A DNA stretch of 64,000 nucleotides from Streptomyces sp. 3214.6. GTDB lineage: Bacteria > Actinomycetota > Actinomycetes > Streptomycetales > Streptomycetaceae. Positions 59,046 to 64,000 of the stretch are shown here, in pieces. Under the pieces are notes generated by a model. That model searched no databases. It was not told the origin of the DNA and saw only the letters and a list, made by a program, of their open reading frames with translations. The first letter of the stretch is position 1; the number at the start of each line of letters is the position of its first letter. The stretch is from NCBI RefSeq assembly GCF_900129855.1, contig NZ_LT670819.1, forward strand, positions 868,001 through 932,000, written 5' to 3'. A program made the position numbers and the translations under genes.

Positions 59046-60826
59046 CCGCCCAGTCCGCTCAGGCCGGTGGGCACGTGCATCGACTTCACCGTCTTGCCGC
59101 CCCCGACGTACATGTGGACGCCACAGGGCAGACAGGGGTCGAAGCTGCGGACGGCGCGCATGATGTCGATGCCCTTGAAGTTGTCCGGGGTGTTCTCCTC
59201 GAAGATGGGCGTGTTCTGCACGGCGTCCTCGTACGGGCCCGGCGTGCCGAAGCTGTCCCTGGTGCTGGCGTTCCAGGGTGTCGGCGGGTACGGGTGGTAG
59301 TTGGCGATCTTGCCGTCGCGGATCACCATGTGGTGCGAGAGGACTCCTCGGACGGCCTCGGTGAAGCCGACGCCGAGCCCCTCGTCCGGGACCTCGAACT
59401 TCTCCCAGGTCTGGGTGCGTCCGGCGCGGACCTCCTCCAGGCCCTTCTCCGCGAAGTGCAGCGCGACGGCGGCGGTGTAGGCCTGGAAGTAGGTGCGCGC
59501 GCGGTTGCGTTCCAGCGCGTTGGACCACTTCGGGATCTTCCACTCGAAGCTTGTCTCGGGCCTGGTCATCGTGCGGGGCAGGTTGATGACCACGCTGTGG
59601 CCGGTGGCCTTCACATACCCGGTGTCGACGAGTCCGGACAGGGCGGTCGACCACAGGCGGGCGATGGGGCCGCCGCCGGTGTCCAGAGCGAGGTGGTCCT
59701 TGCCGTCGAACCAGCGCGGGGACATGACCCAGCTGTACTTGTCGTCGAAGTTCCGCTTCTGCGGGGCGGGGATGGTGTGCTGGTTCCATGGGTGGCGCGG
59801 GTCCACCGGGTTGCCGAGCGGGTCGTGGGTGACGAACTGTTCCTGGCCCTGCCAGTCCTCGTAGTAGGAGCTGCCCAGCAGGATGCGGATGCCGAGGTTG
59901 ATCTCGGTGAGGTCGTTGGTGACGAGCTTGCCGTCGACGACGATGCCGGGCGTGACGAACATGCGCCGGCCCCAGTCCGTCATGTTGGCGTAGGTGAAGT
60001 CGCAGTACTCGGGATCGTTGAGCGCGCCCCAGCAGCCGAGCAGGACACGTCGGCGGCCCACTTCCTCGTAGCCGGGCAGCGCGTCGTAGAAGAAGTCGAA
60101 GAGGTCGTCGTGCAGCGGCACGACGCGCTTCATGAACTCCACGTACTTCATCAGGCGGCTGAGGTAGTCCGTGAAGAGCTGCACGGAGGCGATGGTGCCG
60201 ACGCCGCCCGGGTAGAGCGTGGAGGGGTGCACATGGCGGCCCTCCATCAGGCAGAACATCTCCCGCGTGTAACGGCTCACCTGGAGGGCCTCGCGGTAGA
60301 ACTCGCCTTCCAGGGGGTTCAGCGAGCGCATGATGTCGGCGATGGTGCGGTAGCCGTGCTCCGCGGCGTGCGGGGCCTCGGTGCGCTCGGCGAGTTCGAG
60401 GACGCCGGGGTTGGTCTCCCTGACCATCTTCTCGCAGTAGTCGACCCCTACCAGGTTCTCCTGGAAGATGTTGTGGTCGAACATGTACTCCGCGGACTCG
60501 CCGAGGTTGATGATCCACTCGCCGAGGTGCGGGGGCTTCACGCCGTACGCCATGTTCTGCGCGTACACCGAGCAGGTGGCGTGGTTGTCCCCGCAGATGC
60601 CGCAGATGCGGCTGGTGATGAAGTGGGCGTCGCGGGGGTCCTTGCCGCGCATGAAGACGCTGTAGCCACGGAAGACCGACGAGGTGCTGTAGCACTCCGC
60701 GACCCGCTTCTGCTTGAAGTCGATCTTGGTGTGGATGCCCAGGCTGCCGACGATCCGGGTGATCGGGTCCCAGGCCATCTCCACCAGGCCGCTGCCGTCG
60801 CCGGCCGCCTTCGTCTTCGGTGCCAT
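59042..60826 (-). CDS. hhyL: [NiFe]-hydrogenase large subunit, group 1h (group 5)
   Basis: A 594-residue catalytic subunit. The L1 motif TSRICGICGDNHATCSVYAQ gives the first two nickel cysteines and the L2 motif SFDPCLPCGVHMYV the second two. The forms RICGICGDNHATC and DPCLPCGVH are those of the actinobacterial high-affinity H2-oxidising group. After the L2 His there are 23 residues, the probable substrate of the maturation protease. The enzyme oxidises atmospheric H2 during starvation and sporulation. ATG 60826 has GAAGGG about 12 bases upstream. It is 88 bases after hhyS, and the downstream accessory genes overlap it. Confidence 0.96.
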   Translation of the reverse strand: MAPKTKAAGDGSGLVEMAWDPITRIVGSLGIHTKIDFKQKRVAECYSTSSVFRGYSVFMRGKDPRDAHFITSRICGICGDNHATCSVYAQNMAYGVKPPHLGEWIINLGESAEYMFDHNIFQENLVGVDYCEKMVRETNPGVLELAERTEAPHAAEHGYRTIADIMRSLNPLEGEFYREALQVSRYTREMFCLMEGRHVHPSTLYPGGVGTIASVQLFTDYLSRLMKYVEFMKRVVPLHDDLFDFFYDALPGYEEVGRRRVLLGCWGALNDPEYCDFTYANMTDWGRRMFVTPGIVVDGKLVTNDLTEINLGIRILLGSSYYEDWQGQEQFVTHDPLGNPVDPRHPWNQHTIPAPQKRNFDDKYSWVMSPRWFDGKDHLALDTGGGPIARLWSTALSGLVDTGYVKATGHSVVINLPRTMTRPETSFEWKIPKWSNALERNRARTYFQAYTAAVALHFAEKGLEEVRAGRTQTWEKFEVPDEGLGVGFTEAVRGVLSHHMVIRDGKIANYHPYPPTPWNASTRDSFGTPGPYEDAVQNTPIFEENTPDNFKGIDIMRAVRSFDPCLPCGVHMYVGGGKTVKSMHVPTGLSGLGG

Positions 60827-60914
60827 CTGTGTGCCGTGCCCTTCGTTGCGCGGGAGGTACGTGGGTGTGGGGGGAGTGCACGATGCGGGGAGCGGATCTA
60901 CGTGCGGCGGACGC

Positions 60915-62003
<1,089 letters not shown>

Positions 62004-62066
62004 GGGACCGCCTCCTGGGGAGGTAAGGGATGAAGGCCTGCATTTCGGCCGTCGGCTTTCTTCGTA

Positions 62067-63848
62067 TCAGCCGTTCGGCCGTGACGAGACACCAGCGGGG
62101 GCCGTTCCGGTGACGTCGGCGGCAGAGGGGGTGCGCCCGGTTTGCGCAACCGCTGACCGACCGAGGTGCGGCGGGGTGCACGTCGGCCGTTCCTTGTGGA
62201 CGAAGGAGCGGCGCAGCGCGTGGTACGGGGCGTCCGGGTCCTCGAAGGTCCGGCGCATCCGGGCCAGCTCCCGCTCGCGGAAGCCGGCCAGCGGGGTCGC
62301 GCTCTCCAGCCGGTCCAGCTCCGTCTTCTTCGCGGTGATCCGTGACGCCGTCGCCGGGAGGGACGCGAGGCGTGCCGCCAGGTCGCCGACCTCCCGCGCG
62401 AACGCGTCAGGACCGCAGTCGACGACCCGGTCGACGAGCCCGAGACGCAGTGCGCTCGCCGAGCTCACCGGCAGCGCCTCGCGCATGAGTCGCCCGGCCG
62501 TCGCGGGACCCACCCTGCGCGGCAGGGTGTGCGTCCAGTACTCCGAGCCGTACAGGCCCATCAGTCGGTAGTGGGGGTTCAGCACGGCGCCCGCGCGGCA
62601 CCACACTTCGTCGGCCGCCAGGGCCAGCATCACCCCGCCCGCCGCGGCGTTGCCCGCGACCGCCGAGACCACCAGCCGGTCCGTCGTCGTCAGGACGGCC
62701 TCGACCAGATCGTCCATGGCGTTGATGTTCGCCCAGGACTCGGCGGCGGGGTCGGCCGCGGCCTCGATGACGTTGAGGTGGATGCCGTTGGAGAAGAAGT
62801 CCCGTTCACCGCCGAGGACCAGCACCGACGTGGGTCGCGCGCAGGCTTCCCGGTAGGCGTCCAGCAGACGTCGGCACTGCTGCGTGCTCATGGCCCCGCC
62901 GGGGAACGAGAACGACAGGAAGCCCACCCGCCCGTCCTCCCGGTAGTGGATGTCGGACCAGGTGCGGTGCCGCGCCTCGGGCAGCGGCGGCAGGGCGTGC
63001 TCGGGCAGCGGCGGCAGGCAGTCGCCCAGGGCGAGCACGGCAGGCAGCTTGAAGGTGGGTGGCTGTCCGGGCGCGCGCCGGGGCCGCAGCTCGGGGATCC
63101 ACACGGCGCCGTCCTTGGTGGCCCGGCAGAGCGCCCCGGCCCGGGTGGCCAACAGTTCGCCCGGCCGGCCCCGCAACTCGCTCTCGGGGTGGCCGCCGTG
63201 CAGGTACCACTCGCCGCCGAGCAGGGTGTCCAGCACACCGGGCTGCGAGTCCGCCGCCCGCAGCCTGCGCAGGACGTCCTGCGTGCCGTCCTCGGCCCAG
63301 TCGATCCGCCGGACGCTCTGGTCGAGGTACGGGCGCGGGCGCGGCCCGGCCTCGGACGCGCAGGCGGCGTCCTGCCCGCGCGGAACGTGGGCGCCTCCGG
63401 CGAAGCGCTCCACGGCGAGCATCACGGCCTTGAGGGCGGCGTCGGCGATCTCGCCCCGGTACAGCTCGCTCTTGGACACCGGAGGAACCCGGCACGGCAC
63501 GCAGGCCCACACGTCACCGGCGTCCATCTCCCCGTCGGCCTGCAGGACGGTGACGCCCCACTGGTCGACGTCGTCGTGGATCGCCCAGTCCAGGGAGGAC
63601 GGCCCTCGGTCACCGACGGGCCCCGGATGGACGACGAGGCATGTGTACGCCGACCACACCTCCTCGGGGATCGCCGTCTTCAGCATCGGCGCGACGACGA
63701 GCCGGGGTGCGTGGCGCCGCACGGCTTCCGGCAACTCGGTGCTGGGCAGGGCGAGTTCCACCGCCACGGTGTGTCCGCGGTCGCGCAGTTCGGCGTGGAC
63801 GCGCTGGGTGAGGCTGTTGAACGCGCTGGCTAGGAGCAGGATGTGCAC
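62067..63848 (-). CDS. hypX: hydrogenase maturation protein HypX
   Basis: A 593-residue two-domain protein. The N-terminal formyltransferase-like part has VHILLLASAFNSLTQRVHAE, LVVHPGPVGDRGPSSLDWAI (the HypX signature) and VTVLQADGEMDAGDVWA. The C-terminal part is an enoyl-CoA-hydratase-type crotonase domain with FSFPGGAMSTQQCRRLLDAY and ANINAMDDLVEAVLTTTDRL. HypX makes the CO ligand from formyl groups under aerobic conditions, fitting an O2-tolerant uptake enzyme. GTG 63848 has CCGGAGGCAGCC upstream; a longer frame to 63947 lacks homology. It is the first gene of the operon in the window. Confidence 0.93.
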   Translation of the reverse strand: MHILLLASAFNSLTQRVHAELRDRGHTVAVELALPSTELPEAVRRHAPRLVVAPMLKTAIPEEVWSAYTCLVVHPGPVGDRGPSSLDWAIHDDVDQWGVTVLQADGEMDAGDVWACVPCRVPPVSKSELYRGEIADAALKAVMLAVERFAGGAHVPRGQDAACASEAGPRPRPYLDQSVRRIDWAEDGTQDVLRRLRAADSQPGVLDTLLGGEWYLHGGHPESELRGRPGELLATRAGALCRATKDGAVWIPELRPRRAPGQPPTFKLPAVLALGDCLPPLPEHALPPLPEARHRTWSDIHYREDGRVGFLSFSFPGGAMSTQQCRRLLDAYREACARPTSVLVLGGERDFFSNGIHLNVIEAAADPAAESWANINAMDDLVEAVLTTTDRLVVSAVAGNAAAGGVMLALAADEVWCRAGAVLNPHYRLMGLYGSEYWTHTLPRRVGPATAGRLMREALPVSSASALRLGLVDRVVDCGPDAFAREVGDLAARLASLPATASRITAKKTELDRLESATPLAGFRERELARMRRTFEDPDAPYHALRRSFVHKERPTCTPPHLGRSAVAQTGRTPSAADVTGTAPAGVSSRPNG

Positions 63849-64000
63849 GGCTGCCTCCGGACGGACGAACGGCAGGCAGGGACGGCCGCCGATCGCGATC
63901 CTCGGCCCCGGCCGCTCGTCGCCTTCGACGACAGACGGTGAGGTCATCCGAAAGCGGGCACCGATCCGCCGTCCGGGCTCATCTGTCCGGCGCGCCGAGC

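Noticed and set aside
62067..63947. Longer HypX beginning at 63947
   Set aside because: The first 33 residues have no homology and the GTG at 63848 has an excellent ribosome site directly before the conserved LLLASAFNSL segment.

Overview
The window is high-GC actinobacterial DNA, almost certainly Streptomyces. The evidence is the codon bias, the many GTG starts, the ATGA and GTGA gene overlaps, TetR/GntR/AraC/LysR regulators beside short catabolic operons, a Tat-exported glycosidase with lectin repeats, and a high-affinity [NiFe]-hydrogenase locus. It is a mosaic of four healthy metabolic gene clusters separated by stretches of gene decay.

Bases 1-9527 (all +) are the edge of a biosynthetic cluster. 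Deoxysugar genes (end of a 4,6-dehydratase, a short-chain 4-ketoreductase type protein, an NDP-hexose 2,3-dehydratase) run by overlap into a KASIII, a Cys-less KASIII-like partner, an acyl-CoA carboxylase beta subunit, an ACP, a ketosynthase with a CLF-like partner, and a ketoreductase. No aromatase or cyclase is present, so a reduced, fatty-acid-like acyl chain plus a 2-deoxysugar is the natural reading. A minus-strand two-component system (9591-11396) follows.

Bases 11.4-26.9 kb are a decay and insertion zone: an IS630-type transposase remnant, a secreted CAP-domain protein, a ricin-lectin relic with an internal stop, a MarR tail fragment and a hemerythrin gene. A molybdopterin oxidoreductase gene is cut in two: its start lies at 26098-26489 and its decayed 3' half at 15590-16484. 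Between the halves sits about 9.6 kb bracketed by two direct copies of an integrase 3' end. That insert carries a carboxylesterase, a quinone-type oxidoreductase, two TetR genes with visible operators, an aldo-keto reductase, an AraC regulator, two YjbR proteins and an SDR.

Bases 26.9-38.5 kb look like a complete L-fucose utilisation locus: a FadR-type regulator, a sugar ABC transporter, and divergently a diketo-deoxyfuconate hydrolase, L-fuconate dehydratase, ketodeoxyfuconate dehydrogenase and fucose dehydrogenase, plus a secreted GH29 fucosidase. A recurring CATCGGAGG-type motif sits in the control regions. After an esterase relic and an IS5-type fragment, 39.2-45.3 kb encodes the lower hydroxyquinol pathway: hydroxyquinol dioxygenase, maleylacetate reductase, 3-oxoadipate CoA-transferase and thiolase, with a LysR regulator.

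Bases 45.4-48.8 kb hold an IclR relic, msrA, a FAD amine/amino-acid oxidase with its GntR regulator and palindromic operator, and a disordered small protein. From 63.8 down to 48.9 kb (all -) lies a contiguous group 1h (group 5) high-affinity H2-uptake hydrogenase operon: hypX, hhyS, hhyL, a NifU-like protein, three hydrogenase-linked proteins of unknown function, a maturation protease, a 34-residue protein, and hypA, hypB, hypF, hypC, hypD, hypE. No tRNA, rRNA or CRISPR array was seen.
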